64,000 nt of DNA, taken from Prevotella sp. GTDB lineage: Bacteria > Bacteroidota > Bacteroidia > Bacteroidales > Bacteroidaceae. The translations under genes were made by a program, and so were the position numbers. Position 1 is the first letter of the stretch, and every line of letters starts with the position of its first letter. Shown here piece after piece: positions 8,584 to 16,655 of the stretch. The DNA lies in NCBI GenBank assembly GCA_016287755.1, contig JAEEWT010000004.1, forward strand, positions 148,277 to 212,276. The letters run 5' to 3'. The notes under the pieces are model-generated. The model did no database searches and had not been told where the DNA came from. It worked only from the letters and a program-made list of their open reading frames with translations.

Positions 8584-9567
8584 ATGATTTCTAATCCAGA
8601 CATAGGGAAAGTGGACGGACTGGTGGAGTGGTTGAAGACTGTTCCATACGATGTGCTTCGACATGGACAACTATACAATGCCGAGGAACTGTATAAGGGA
8701 TATGAACCCTCGACCGATGAGGAGAAAGATAGGGCATCGTTTGCAAACTGCTTCGACAGTAGGGTGTATCAACATTTTATGACTCAGGGTCAGATTGCCA
8801 AGGATATGAAAGAGTCGGTGGCTCGCACCATTCACGACCATGGCATTCACACTGCACTCAAGGCATTTCTTGCCGAGCACGATCCCCGACGTTGCATCGG
8901 TATCATGGGTGGACATGCATTGCTGCGTACCGACCCTATGTTCTCGTCGGTTACGATGCTGAGCAAACATCTTACCGAGGAGGGCTTCTACATGGTGAGC
9001 GGGGGAGGACCTGGAGCGATGGAGGCCACCCACCTGGGCGCATGGATGGCTGGTCGTACAGATGAAGAGGCGCAAGAGGCTATCCGCATTCTTGCAGCTG
9101 CTGCCACCTCATTCAAGGACCAGAAATGGGTGTCGTCGGCACTTGAGGTGATGCGCCGCTATCCACAAACACGGTATGTGAGTCTTGGCATACCTACTTG
9201 GCTTTATGGTCATGAACCTTCTACACCCTTTGCCACACATATAGCCAAGTATTTTGCCAACTGCATTCGCGAAGATACCATCCTGACCATTGCCTATGGT
9301 GGCATCATCTATACCCCGGGTAGTGCTGGAACCTTACAGGAGATCTTCCAGAACGCCGTACAGGATCACTACCTGTCGTTCGGCTTCGCCAGTCCGATGG
9401 TGTTTATGGGTAAGAAGTACTGGTCGGAAGATGTTCCCGTGTACCCCTTGATGCAATACATGATGGAAACAGGGCGTTACAAGAACCTCCTGCTTACACT
9501 CACTGATGACCCCAAGGAGATAGTAGATGTATTGAAGGATTTTCAAAAGACAATATCTAATGAGTAA
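8584..9567 (+). CDS. LOG-family nucleotide-binding protein
   Basis: 327 residues. A Rossmann-like core carries G-I-M-G-G-H near 104, then S-G-G-G-P-G-A-M-E-A near 141-150, and P-G-S-A-G-T-L-Q-E near 244-252, a variant of the PGGxGTxxE motif of LOG/lysine-decarboxylase-like proteins. Members hydrolyse nucleoside monophosphates to base and ribose phosphate; the G-to-S-A change in the motif and the long N-terminal region leave the exact activity open. It has its own promoter and is followed by a terminator-like hairpin. Confidence 0.8.
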   Translation: MISNPDIGKVDGLVEWLKTVPYDVLRHGQLYNAEELYKGYEPSTDEEKDRASFANCFDSRVYQHFMTQGQIAKDMKESVARTIHDHGIHTALKAFLAEHDPRRCIGIMGGHALLRTDPMFSSVTMLSKHLTEEGFYMVSGGGPGAMEATHLGAWMAGRTDEEAQEAIRILAAAATSFKDQKWVSSALEVMRRYPQTRYVSLGIPTWLYGHEPSTPFATHIAKYFANCIREDTILTIAYGGIIYTPGSAGTLQEIFQNAVQDHYLSFGFASPMVFMGKKYWSEDVPVYPLMQYMMETGRYKNLLLTLTDDPKEIVDVLKDFQKTISNE

Positions 9568-9586
9568 TCACTGGACAATAAATGAT

Positions 9587-9616
9587 GGTTTCCTCATTGG
9601 AGGAGGCCTTTTCTTT
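9587..9616 (+). terminator. hairpin with T-tract between LOG gene and msrA
   Basis: Stem GGTTTCCTC (9587-9595), loop ATTG, GAGGAGGCC (9600-9608; two G-U pairs), then TTTTCTTT. It lies 19 nt after the LOG stop and 17 nt before the msrA start. It could terminate the first gene or act as an attenuator for the second, since no separate msrA promoter fits in the space left. Confidence 0.65.
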
Positions 9617-9633
9617 ACAGGAGAAGATAATAA

Positions 9634-10152
9634 ATGAAGGAAAAAGAGATTTACCTTGCTGGAGGATGTTTCTGGGGAACAGAGCATTACTTCAAACAAA
9701 TTGAGGGTGTAATTGAGACGGAAGTGGGCTTTGCAAACGGTCATACGGAAAACCCTACATATAAGGAGGTATATACTGATACAACAGGATATGCTGAGAC
9801 AGTACACGTTAGGTACAATCCTGATGTGGTTAGCCTGTCATTCCTGCTGCAGATGTTCTTCAAGGCCATCGATCCGACAAGTCTTAACAAGCAGGGGCAT
9901 GATGAAGGTACTCGCTATCGTACGGGTGTCTACTATATCGACCCAGCTGATCTGCCCGTCATCGAGAAAGTGTTTGCCGAAGAACAAAAGAACTATCAGC
10001 AACCCTTGGCCGTGGAGAAACTACCTTTGCAGAACTTCTATACGGCAGAAGAGTATCACCAAGACTATCTCGACAAGAATCCTGAAGGTTATTGTCATCT
10101 GCCTCTATCACTGTTTGAGTTCGCCAAACAAGCCAAGGAAAAGAAGTTATAA
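9634..10152 (+). CDS. msrA: peptide-methionine (S)-S-oxide reductase
   Basis: 172 residues, a usual length for single-domain MsrA. The catalytic motif G-G-C-F-W-G is at 10-15 (Cys12 attacks the sulfoxide). The Glu/Tyr pocket residues (Y-K-E-V-Y, Y-A-E-T-V, D-E-G-T-R-Y-R) follow, and P-E-G-Y-C-H near 150-155 supplies a candidate recycling Cys. It repairs oxidised methionine in the cytoplasm. No MsrB domain is fused. Expression may depend on read-through from the LOG gene. Confidence 0.93.
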   Translation: MKEKEIYLAGGCFWGTEHYFKQIEGVIETEVGFANGHTENPTYKEVYTDTTGYAETVHVRYNPDVVSLSFLLQMFFKAIDPTSLNKQGHDEGTRYRTGVYYIDPADLPVIEKVFAEEQKNYQQPLAVEKLPLQNFYTAEEYHQDYLDKNPEGYCHLPLSLFEFAKQAKEKKL

Positions 10153-10180
10153 AGGAATTGTTTCTGTACCGCACCATCTT

Positions 10181-10282
10181 TATGGCTAGTGGTTAGTATA
10201 ATTTAACGTCAGTCGGTGCGATATATACGCAGATTCGCGTATAATAGATAGAAACATTGACAACAATATCGAAATGAAAACG
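10181..10282 (+). promoter_or_regulatory. conserved leader copy A upstream of DKNYY gene
   Basis: These bases closely resemble the region upstream of the membrane-protein gene at 12195-12908 (read on the minus strand from about 13017). Shared blocks are TCTTTATG, GGTTAG, ATAATTTAACG, ATATATACGCAG and GTATAATAGATAGAAA. An inverted repeat TATACGC-N6-GCGTATA is central. No -7 box was seen in this copy. Confidence 0.6.
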
Positions 10283-11428
10283 ATGAAACTCAAAGGACTG
10301 ATTGCCCGTATCCTAGGCGATCATCCAACTTCAAACCAGGAAACAGTTTTCTGGTTTATGCTCCTATTGCTGTTGTTTTGGCCAATAGGTGCCTTCGTGT
10401 CCATGTTCTTCTTCGATGTTCCCATCCAATCCTTCATTGACGGGGCTTGTCGCATGGGTGCGGCACTGACAATTTGGCTTTATCCCCTCTACCTGTTTCC
10501 ATTGATGAGATTATGGTTCCAGTTTTCCAAACATTTGAAAACGGCATGGCTCTTTTATTTCTGTCCACTAATACCCGTGGCTATATTCTTCCTATTTGCA
10601 ACAGTCGCATCAAGAGCCTCGTTCAGAGATATAAGCGAAGACTATGCAACTGACAAGAATCATTTATGGTACAACGGAGCCGACATGGGCAGTTTCAAGC
10701 GGATAGGCAATTGTTGGGCAATGGACAAAAAGAATGTATATTATATGGGTATAGAGGCCGAAGTCGGGAAAAATACTGTGCCCATCGGTGATTACCATAC
10801 ATTCCGTACTTTGAATGACTCTTACGCTGCCGATGCCAAATATGTCTATTACCAGAACAAAATAGTGGAAGGGGCAGATCCTGAGACTTTCGTTCCACTA
10901 AAAGGTGAACCACATTATGGACAAGACAAGAATCGCGTCTATTGCAAGGCACGCGGATCATCAATACGAAGCCTGAATCAGTTGAAGCATAAGAACATGA
11001 AAGATGGATTGCGTAACGCTTTCCATACGGATGGCAAAACGGTATATAATCCTGAACTGATGGCAATGCCTGAAGGTACAGACTTTGCAACCATCCATAA
11101 AGTGGAACGTTATCGTGACTGGTATGCAGACAGCAAGCATGTATACTACGAAAACCGTCTGCTACCAGGAGCTAACCCGCAAACATTCAAGGTTTTTCCT
11201 AGTCATTACGTTTCAGAGAGACACGTAACAGACAATAATAAGGATATTGATTATTCGCACGACGGAAACCATGTATATTACCGTGATTCGCTGATGCAAG
11301 ACGCTGATATTTCCTCATTCATCTGCGGTTATGACTTTGTTGATTCGACAGGATTTGCTTTCGACAAAAACCGGTATTATGAGGGAAGTCCTAATCCTCG
11401 ACTTGAACAATTGCGCAGAAACAAATGA
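10283..11428 (+). CDS. DKNYY-family membrane protein
   Basis: 381 residues from ATG 10283, chosen because the conserved leader shared with the gene at 12908 aligns to this codon; ATG 10274 is the alternative. Three hydrophobic segments occupy about 20-110. The rest is built of repeats with D-K-N-x-[VL]-[WY]-Y cores (YATDKNHLWYNG, AMDKKNVYYMG, AADAKYVYYQN, GQDKNRVYC, HDGNHVYYRD), the signature of the DKNYY family. These are repeat proteins of unknown function, here probably anchored in the inner membrane with the repeats outside or inside as a sensor or scaffold. Confidence 0.8.
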   Translation: MKLKGLIARILGDHPTSNQETVFWFMLLLLLFWPIGAFVSMFFFDVPIQSFIDGACRMGAALTIWLYPLYLFPLMRLWFQFSKHLKTAWLFYFCPLIPVAIFFLFATVASRASFRDISEDYATDKNHLWYNGADMGSFKRIGNCWAMDKKNVYYMGIEAEVGKNTVPIGDYHTFRTLNDSYAADAKYVYYQNKIVEGADPETFVPLKGEPHYGQDKNRVYCKARGSSIRSLNQLKHKNMKDGLRNAFHTDGKTVYNPELMAMPEGTDFATIHKVERYRDWYADSKHVYYENRLLPGANPQTFKVFPSHYVSERHVTDNNKDIDYSHDGNHVYYRDSLMQDADISSFICGYDFVDSTGFAFDKNRYYEGSPNPRLEQLRRNK

Positions 11429-11449
11429 ATAGTAGATTCACAGGATCCA

Positions 11450-11716
11450 TCAAGTAGATGATATGAGGTAAAAGAGCAGAATCTGAATTAACAAGATCAG
11501 GGGCAGACCGTATTTGAATAACTTATGCTTCGTCTTGTGGTTCCAGACTCTCATTCCAAACAGCGCACCGATGGTACCACCGATCACGGCCAAGCCCAGT
11601 AACACAGCCTCTGGAATGCGCCATTTTGAACGTTGCGCCTTCATCTTATCAATGCCATACAAAAAGAATGTAATTACATTGATGGCAATGAGGTAGATCT
11701 GAGCGAGTTGTTGCAT
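11450..11716 (-). CDS. DUF1294 small membrane protein
   Basis: 88 residues with three membrane segments (about 5-20, 36-54 and 70-86). The pattern Y-G-I-D-K-x-x-A near 20-27, then R-I-P-E, and the loop G-x-x-V-W-N-H-K-T-K-H-K-x-F are those of DUF1294 proteins. The function is unknown. It is a monocistronic gene with its own -7 box (TACATTTG, minus strand, 11757-11750). Confidence 0.85.
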   Translation of the reverse strand: MQQLAQIYLIAINVITFFLYGIDKMKAQRSKWRIPEAVLLGLAVIGGTIGALFGMRVWNHKTKHKLFKYGLPLILLIQILLFYLISST

Positions 11717-11749
11717 ACTTATCGTTGTAAAGATTATTAATTCTGGTCA

Positions 11750-11787
11750 CAAATGTAGCAATTATTCTGGAATTATCACTATCTTTG
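11750..11787. promoter_or_regulatory. divergent promoters (DUF1294 gene / carbonic anhydrase remnant)
   Basis: TACATTTG on the minus strand (11757-11750) serves DUF1294. TATCTTTG on the plus strand (11780-11787) still precedes the deleted carbonic anhydrase gene. Confidence 0.55.
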
Positions 11788-11824
11788 CAGATATAATTTA
11801 CGAAAGAAAATTCATTTAGATACT

Positions 11825-12011
11825 ATGCGTATGATCGACCAGATTATTGCCTTTAACAAAGAATTCGTGGCACAAAAGGGCTATGAGAAGTATCTCACGG
11901 ACAAGTACCCTGACAAGAAGCTTGCGGTATTATCGTGTATGGACACCCAAAGACATTACGGTGCGTAGCTTCATCATTGATTCCGAAACAGGAGGATTGG
12001 AGGAAATATGA
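11825..12011 (+). pseudogene. beta-carbonic anhydrase remnant with internal deletion
   Basis: From ATG 11825 the frame reads 47 codons beginning MRMIDQIIAFNKEFVAQ and reaching L-S-C-M-D-T, the first zinc-binding Cys and catalytic Asp of beta-carbonic anhydrases. It then runs into a stop at 11966-11968. In another frame, 11949-12011 encodes K-D-I-T-V-R-S-F-I-I-D-S-E-T-G-G-L-E-E-I and a stop, which looks like the usual end of such an enzyme. The middle, including the His and second Cys ligands, is missing, so the product cannot be active. The upstream promoter remains. Confidence 0.8.
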
Positions 12012-12071
12012 TCTACCTCAGACGATTAAGATTATTCAATGTTAGGTCTTTCGAAAAACGCGAAAATTCAT

Positions 12072-12118
12072 GAAAAATCTCTCTACTCAGACAAATTGAG
12101 TCTCGTCAGAATAGAGAG
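12072..12118 (-). terminator. probable terminator of the minus-strand membrane-protein gene
   Basis: Read on the minus strand, arms CTCTCTA and TAGAGAG (12118-12112 and 12085-12079) enclose a second small stem (ACTCA/TGAGT) and are followed by ATTTTTC. It is 77 nt past the stop at 12195. A small hairpin TTCCCA-ACG-TGGGAA sits at 12144-12158. Apart from these hairpins the 12012-12194 gap shows no gene. Confidence 0.5.
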
Positions 12119-12194
12119 GGTAGGGGTGCTCCTCCGAATAAAATTCCCAACGTGGGAATAAAGGATAGCTGTCCGATAAACAGAAATTGATTGA

Positions 12195-12908
12195 TTATCT
12201 CATCCATCCTTCAACGCGATAGACTTTTTCCAAGAGTTTGCTTTCTCGATTTGTTTCGGCATTTTTGAACCATACCTCTATGCGGGCTGCATAATAATCA
12301 TCCCAGTCACCTTCATAGATAGTAAATGACTGCTTATTCACAACCATCCCGAACTGCTTTTGGGGAGAAACACTCACTCGGCTTTCTTCAATAAGCCTAT
12401 CTTCTGAAAGAGGTATGTTACTTGTGACTTCGTAACAACGGAGAAATACTTCACCTGGTCCTAAGCTGCCATAATAAAAGTCATATTTATACATACCACC
12501 TTGAGAATCGTTCCAAATCTGCAAATATGTTTTATTGTTCAAACTATCAACAAGTTCAACCTTTTCGGATTCAAAAGGTAATGGCAAGTTGTATTCCAGA
12601 CCTTCAGGAATGGGGTGATCCTTACCGAATCCATCAGGACCTGACATCGCACTTAAAGTAAGAGGTATCAATAGAATACAACCTACAACAGCGGAAACAA
12701 TAAAAGATAAAAAGGCCTTTAACCACTGTTTATTAATGAGCAATAATACCCATGAAGCTAATAACGCTATAATTACCAAAAGAAGTAAGATTCCAATAAT
12801 TGTTTCTAATATGGAAGGTGTTTTAGTAAATAAAACAATCAATGCAATCATTGACAATGCCAACATAATAGGAAACGCCCACCAAAACTTTATAAATAAC
12901 CGTATCAT
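12195..12908 (-). CDS. membrane protein of unknown function
   Basis: 237 residues from ATG 12908 (MIRLFIKFWWAF), the codon at which the conserved leader ends. Three or four hydrophobic segments occupy about 8-95, followed by a soluble domain of some 140 residues rich in aromatic and acidic residues (QIWNDSQGGMYKYDFYYG, YEGDWDDYYAARIEVWF). I do not recognise the family. The architecture (N-terminal membrane part, C-terminal soluble part) and the leader are shared with the DKNYY gene, although the proteins do not look homologous. Confidence 0.65.
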   Translation of the reverse strand: MIRLFIKFWWAFPIMLALSMIALIVLFTKTPSILETIIGILLLLVIIALLASWVLLLINKQWLKAFLSFIVSAVVGCILLIPLTLSAMSGPDGFGKDHPIPEGLEYNLPLPFESEKVELVDSLNNKTYLQIWNDSQGGMYKYDFYYGSLGPGEVFLRCYEVTSNIPLSEDRLIEESRVSVSPQKQFGMVVNKQSFTIYEGDWDDYYAARIEVWFKNAETNRESKLLEKVYRVEGWMR

Positions 12909-13017
12909 TGTTTTTATTCCGATAATTGTTATCAATATTTCTATCTATTATACGAGAAACTGCGTATATATTGCATCAACTGGCGTTAAATTATCCTAAC
13001 CGCAGAGCATAAAGAAG
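12909..13017 (-). promoter_or_regulatory. conserved leader copy B upstream of membrane-protein gene
   Basis: On the minus strand this stretch aligns with 10181-10282 at roughly 80-85 percent by eye, ending at the start codon. The central inverted repeat is shortened to TATACG-N8-CGTATA. A -7 box (13070-13063) lies upstream, so here the element would form part of a 150-nt mRNA leader. Confidence 0.6.
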
Positions 13018-13062
13018 GGGCGAGTCAGATTTGTTTCTTCAAAACAATCCAAATAATCCGTG

Positions 13063-13100
13063 CAAATATAGTGGAATTACTCAAAATATCCGTAACTTTG
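13063..13100. promoter_or_regulatory. divergent promoters (membrane-protein gene / CotH gene)
   Basis: TATATTTG on the minus strand (13070-13063) and TAACTTTG on the plus strand (13093-13100) both match the -7 consensus. Confidence 0.6.
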
Positions 13101-13145
13101 CAAACCAAAATGGAATATTGAAAAGTGAATAAAGGATATACAACA

Positions 13146-16100
13146 ATGAAAAAACTGTATTCAGTCCTATTAGCCCTGTTTACCCCATTGACTCTATCAA
13201 CAGTCTATGGTGCAGGTGACAATACATCAACAACCCTTATCATCAACGAAGTGATGGCCTCGAATGCGGGCGTAGTGATGAGTCCTGCTACTAATTTCGA
13301 TAGTTGGATAGAAATATACAACCCCGATACCAAGGATATCAATCTGGCAGGTATGTACCTTAGCGTTGACGCAAGCGATTTGATGTTCTGGAAGATGCCC
13401 AATAGTATAGGTACTGTTCCAGCTAAGGGATTCCTGGTGGTGTGGTTAGGATCGAATGACATCAAAATCAGTCAGGCTCCTTTCAAACTTGACTGCGATG
13501 GCGGTACTATCTACCTGAGCGACAAGAACGGACAACTCATCACCAGCGTGGATTATCCCGTAGCGATGAGTCGTACTGCCTGGGCACGAACCACAGACGG
13601 CAGTGAGGAATGGAACTGGACAGCTGATGCTACACCCGGTGCTACGAACGCCACAGCGGTTTTTGCGAGTGAAAGACTCGATGCTCCCGTGGTGAATGTG
13701 GGCAGTCAGCTGATCAACAGTACGCTCACTTTTCATGTCGATATCCCACAAGGTGCCACATTGATGTATTCTACCGACGGCTCAGTGCCCACGTCAGCCA
13801 AAGAAGGTAGTCCTACAAGATACTGTAAGAAAAGTGCTGACGGTAAATTTACTGTCTCATGGACTACTAATTATGTTTTCCGTCTTTTCAAGGACGGTTA
13901 TCTTCCCAGTGTTCCTGTCACCCGCAGCTTTATCCAGACAAGTAACAATTATACCATTCCCATCATCTCTGTTGTGGGTGATGAGCGTTACTTTACCGAC
14001 CCCATGTGGGGTATTGACATAGAGGGTAGCAACGGCATTTCCGGTAAAGGCGTGGATAGACCCGTGAACTGGAACCAGCCGTGGGATCGTCCTGTCAACT
14101 TCAGTTATATCAGTCCTACGGAAGGTATGCTCTTCAACCAGGATGTCAATATCAGCGTTTCAGGCGGATGGACACGAAGTATCAATCCCCGTTCCATGAA
14201 ACTCAAGTCGAACAAGATATTTGACGGGCAGAACCGCTTCGACTATTCTTTCTTCCCACAGAAACCGTTCAACCGAGACAAGGCATTGCTGATACGTAAT
14301 GGCGGTAACGATGTATGGAACAACCACGCTCGCTTTACCGACCCTGCTCTGACAACCGTTATTCAGCGTTCTGGCATCGACCTCGATGTGCAGTCGACGG
14401 TGCAGGTAGCGGAATACATCAACGGAGAGTTCAAGGGCATCCTCAACTTGCGTGAGACCAGTAACGACAAGTTCGTGTATGCGAACTTTGGCTACGACGA
14501 CGAGGAAATTGATATGTTTGAGAACGGTGATTTCAATAACGGCGACAATGAAGCATTCAACCATCTCTGTCAGTTGGCCCAGCGCATCAACAATGAGGGT
14601 GTCTATGAAGAAGTGAAACGGTTGCTCGATGTTGATGAATTTGCCAACTATATGGCAGCAGAGTTGTTCCTTGGTAATGACGACTGGCCAGAAAACAACA
14701 TCAAGGCATACCGCAGTCGTAACGACGGACGCTTCCGCTATATCTGCTTCGACCTTGATTATGCTTTCAATCCATGGAACAGGAACACGTTCAACGAGGT
14801 ACTTGACCAACATGATGATGTGGAAACAGTGAGCTTGTTCCTCAACCTGCTCAAGAACGACAGCTTCCGTAGGAAGTTCATCGACACCTACTGCATCATG
14901 GCAGGCAGTGTTTTCGAGAAGAACAGAGCTACAGCTATCGTGAAGGAACTGGCCAACACCATGCGTCCTATGTCGGAAATTGACGGCTATACACCTGACA
15001 ATGCGGCCAATAAGATTATCAATCAGCTGCAGAACCGACTGGAAGAGATGATGACTCGTGCTCAGCAATATGGACCCATGAAGCTTTCAGGAGTCAATAA
15101 ACCCCATGTGACACTGGCTGCCGATGTGGAAGGAGCCCAGCTTTTCATCAACGACATCGCAGTACCGTATGCTTCTTTCAAAGGCAGACTCTTTGATCCT
15201 GTCACATTGGAGGCAAAGGCACCTGCTGGATATACCTTTACAGGATGGAAGAAATCATCAGGAGCTACCGTGCAAGTTATTAAGACCACCGATACATGGA
15301 AGTATTACGACCGGGGACAACAGCAAGGAACAAGTTGGCGGTCCAGCAGTTTCAATGATGCATCATGGTCGTCAGGAGCAGCGCCCTTGGGATATAAGTC
15401 ACCTGGCGTGAAGACCACCGTTGGTTATGGTAATGACGCTCAGAACAAGAATCCCACCACCTACTTCCGTAAGACGATAACCCTCAACGGCTCACCAACC
15501 TCCAATGACACCTTTACGCTCAACTACGAAGTTGATGACGGTTTCATTATCTGGGTGAACGGTCAGGATGCCGGTCGTATGAACTTACCCAACGGAAATG
15601 TCGAGTACAATACGTTCACCACATCTTATGCAGGCGATCAGCCTCTGACAGGTACCATCGAACTGTCACCTTTGTTGTTTAAGAAAGGCGAGAATACCAT
15701 CGCCGTTGAGGTTCATAACAACAATGCGAACTCCAGCGACCTGTTCTGGACATGCGAACTGGTGACGACAGTAGGTGCCACCACAGGGGAAGCCGTCTTA
15801 ACCGATCGCATCATCCGTCTGCCAGAAGGAAGCAGAATCTCGCTGGTGGCTTGTTTCACTCCCTTGACCGATGGTGAACGCAAGGAACAAGGTCTTACAC
15901 CTGTATGTATCAACGAGGTGAGCTCGGCTAACAGCATCTATGTGAATGAATACTACAAGCGTAACGACTGGATAGAACTCTATAACACAACGGATGCCGG
16001 TATCAATGTTGAGGGCATGTATCTGACAGACAATCTGAGTAAGCCCAAGAAGTATCAGATAACGGGCGAAGGGGCATCGACCTTCATTCCTCCCCATGGC

Positions 16101-16634
16101 TATCTCGTTGTATGGTGTGATAAACTGGAACCGCTCACTCAACTACATTCCACCTTCAAACTTGATGCGGAAGGCGGAGATGTCATGTTGATGGCTGCTG
16201 ACGAGAGTTGGAGTAACCGCATCACTTATTATATGATGAATAGTGACGAGACTGTTGGTCGCTATCCCGATGGTAGTAATCATGTATATCTCATGAACTT
16301 GCCGACCATAGCGAAGGCTAACATCATTTCATCATATGCCGTAAGCCTCTCGGGTGATGATCCGTCAGGCATCAACGAGATGGTGATGACCAATGATACT
16401 GAAATCAGTATGAGCTATGTTCGTAATCGTCTGATTATAAGTAGCAACCTGTCTGTCGCTGAAGCAAAACTGGGTATCTATAATATCACAGGTCAGCTGC
16501 TGAGTCAGCAGACAGTATCTATTGCCAATGGCTATGCCGAACAGACTCTCGATGCACTGCCCTCTGGTTGCTATATAGCTCGTCTGTCAGACGGTAATGG
16601 TCATCACGCAACCTGTAAGTTCATTAAAAAGTAG
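13146..16634 (+). CDS. secreted CotH-domain protein with two lamin-tail domains and Por-type sorting tail
   Basis: 1162 residues from ATG 13146, which starts the signal peptide (MKKLYSVLLALFTPL). A lamin-tail domain is at about 30-165 (LIINEVMASN, DSWIEIYNP). A chitobiase-C-like beta segment is at 180-260 (LMYSTDGSVPT). A CotH domain is at 280-650, with G-N-D-D-W-P-E-N-N near 510 and C-F-D-L-D-Y-A-F near 535, the metal/ATP-binding acidic residues of CotH kinases. A jelly-roll-like domain is at 720-870, a second lamin-tail domain at 920-1060, and the tail (IYNITGQLL) resembles a type A sorting domain of the type IX secretion system. It is probably surface-exposed; the substrate is unknown. Confidence 0.88.
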   Translation: MKKLYSVLLALFTPLTLSTVYGAGDNTSTTLIINEVMASNAGVVMSPATNFDSWIEIYNPDTKDINLAGMYLSVDASDLMFWKMPNSIGTVPAKGFLVVWLGSNDIKISQAPFKLDCDGGTIYLSDKNGQLITSVDYPVAMSRTAWARTTDGSEEWNWTADATPGATNATAVFASERLDAPVVNVGSQLINSTLTFHVDIPQGATLMYSTDGSVPTSAKEGSPTRYCKKSADGKFTVSWTTNYVFRLFKDGYLPSVPVTRSFIQTSNNYTIPIISVVGDERYFTDPMWGIDIEGSNGISGKGVDRPVNWNQPWDRPVNFSYISPTEGMLFNQDVNISVSGGWTRSINPRSMKLKSNKIFDGQNRFDYSFFPQKPFNRDKALLIRNGGNDVWNNHARFTDPALTTVIQRSGIDLDVQSTVQVAEYINGEFKGILNLRETSNDKFVYANFGYDDEEIDMFENGDFNNGDNEAFNHLCQLAQRINNEGVYEEVKRLLDVDEFANYMAAELFLGNDDWPENNIKAYRSRNDGRFRYICFDLDYAFNPWNRNTFNEVLDQHDDVETVSLFLNLLKNDSFRRKFIDTYCIMAGSVFEKNRATAIVKELANTMRPMSEIDGYTPDNAANKIINQLQNRLEEMMTRAQQYGPMKLSGVNKPHVTLAADVEGAQLFINDIAVPYASFKGRLFDPVTLEAKAPAGYTFTGWKKSSGATVQVIKTTDTWKYYDRGQQQGTSWRSSSFNDASWSSGAAPLGYKSPGVKTTVGYGNDAQNKNPTTYFRKTITLNGSPTSNDTFTLNYEVDDGFIIWVNGQDAGRMNLPNGNVEYNTFTTSYAGDQPLTGTIELSPLLFKKGENTIAVEVHNNNANSSDLFWTCELVTTVGATTGEAVLTDRIIRLPEGSRISLVACFTPLTDGERKEQGLTPVCINEVSSANSIYVNEYYKRNDWIELYNTTDAGINVEGMYLTDNLSKPKKYQITGEGASTFIPPHGYLVVWCDKLEPLTQLHSTFKLDAEGGDVMLMAADESWSNRITYYMMNSDETVGRYPDGSNHVYLMNLPTIAKANIISSYAVSLSGDDPSGINEMVMTNDTEISMSYVRNRLIISSNLSVAEAKLGIYNITGQLLSQQTVSIANGYAEQTLDALPSGCYIARLSDGNGHHATCKFIKK

Positions 16635-16655
16635 GTTGTCTGATCGCTTGTTACT

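Noticed and set aside
8466..8678. N-terminal extension of the beta-barrel gene
   Set aside because: A minus-strand -7 box at 8509-8502 lies inside it and the extension would overlap the LOG gene start; the signal peptide begins at 8444.
14160..15068. Minus-strand frame of 302 codons inside the CotH gene
   Set aside because: It is a mirror of the strongly coding plus strand, with no start signal and a composition typical of antisense frames.
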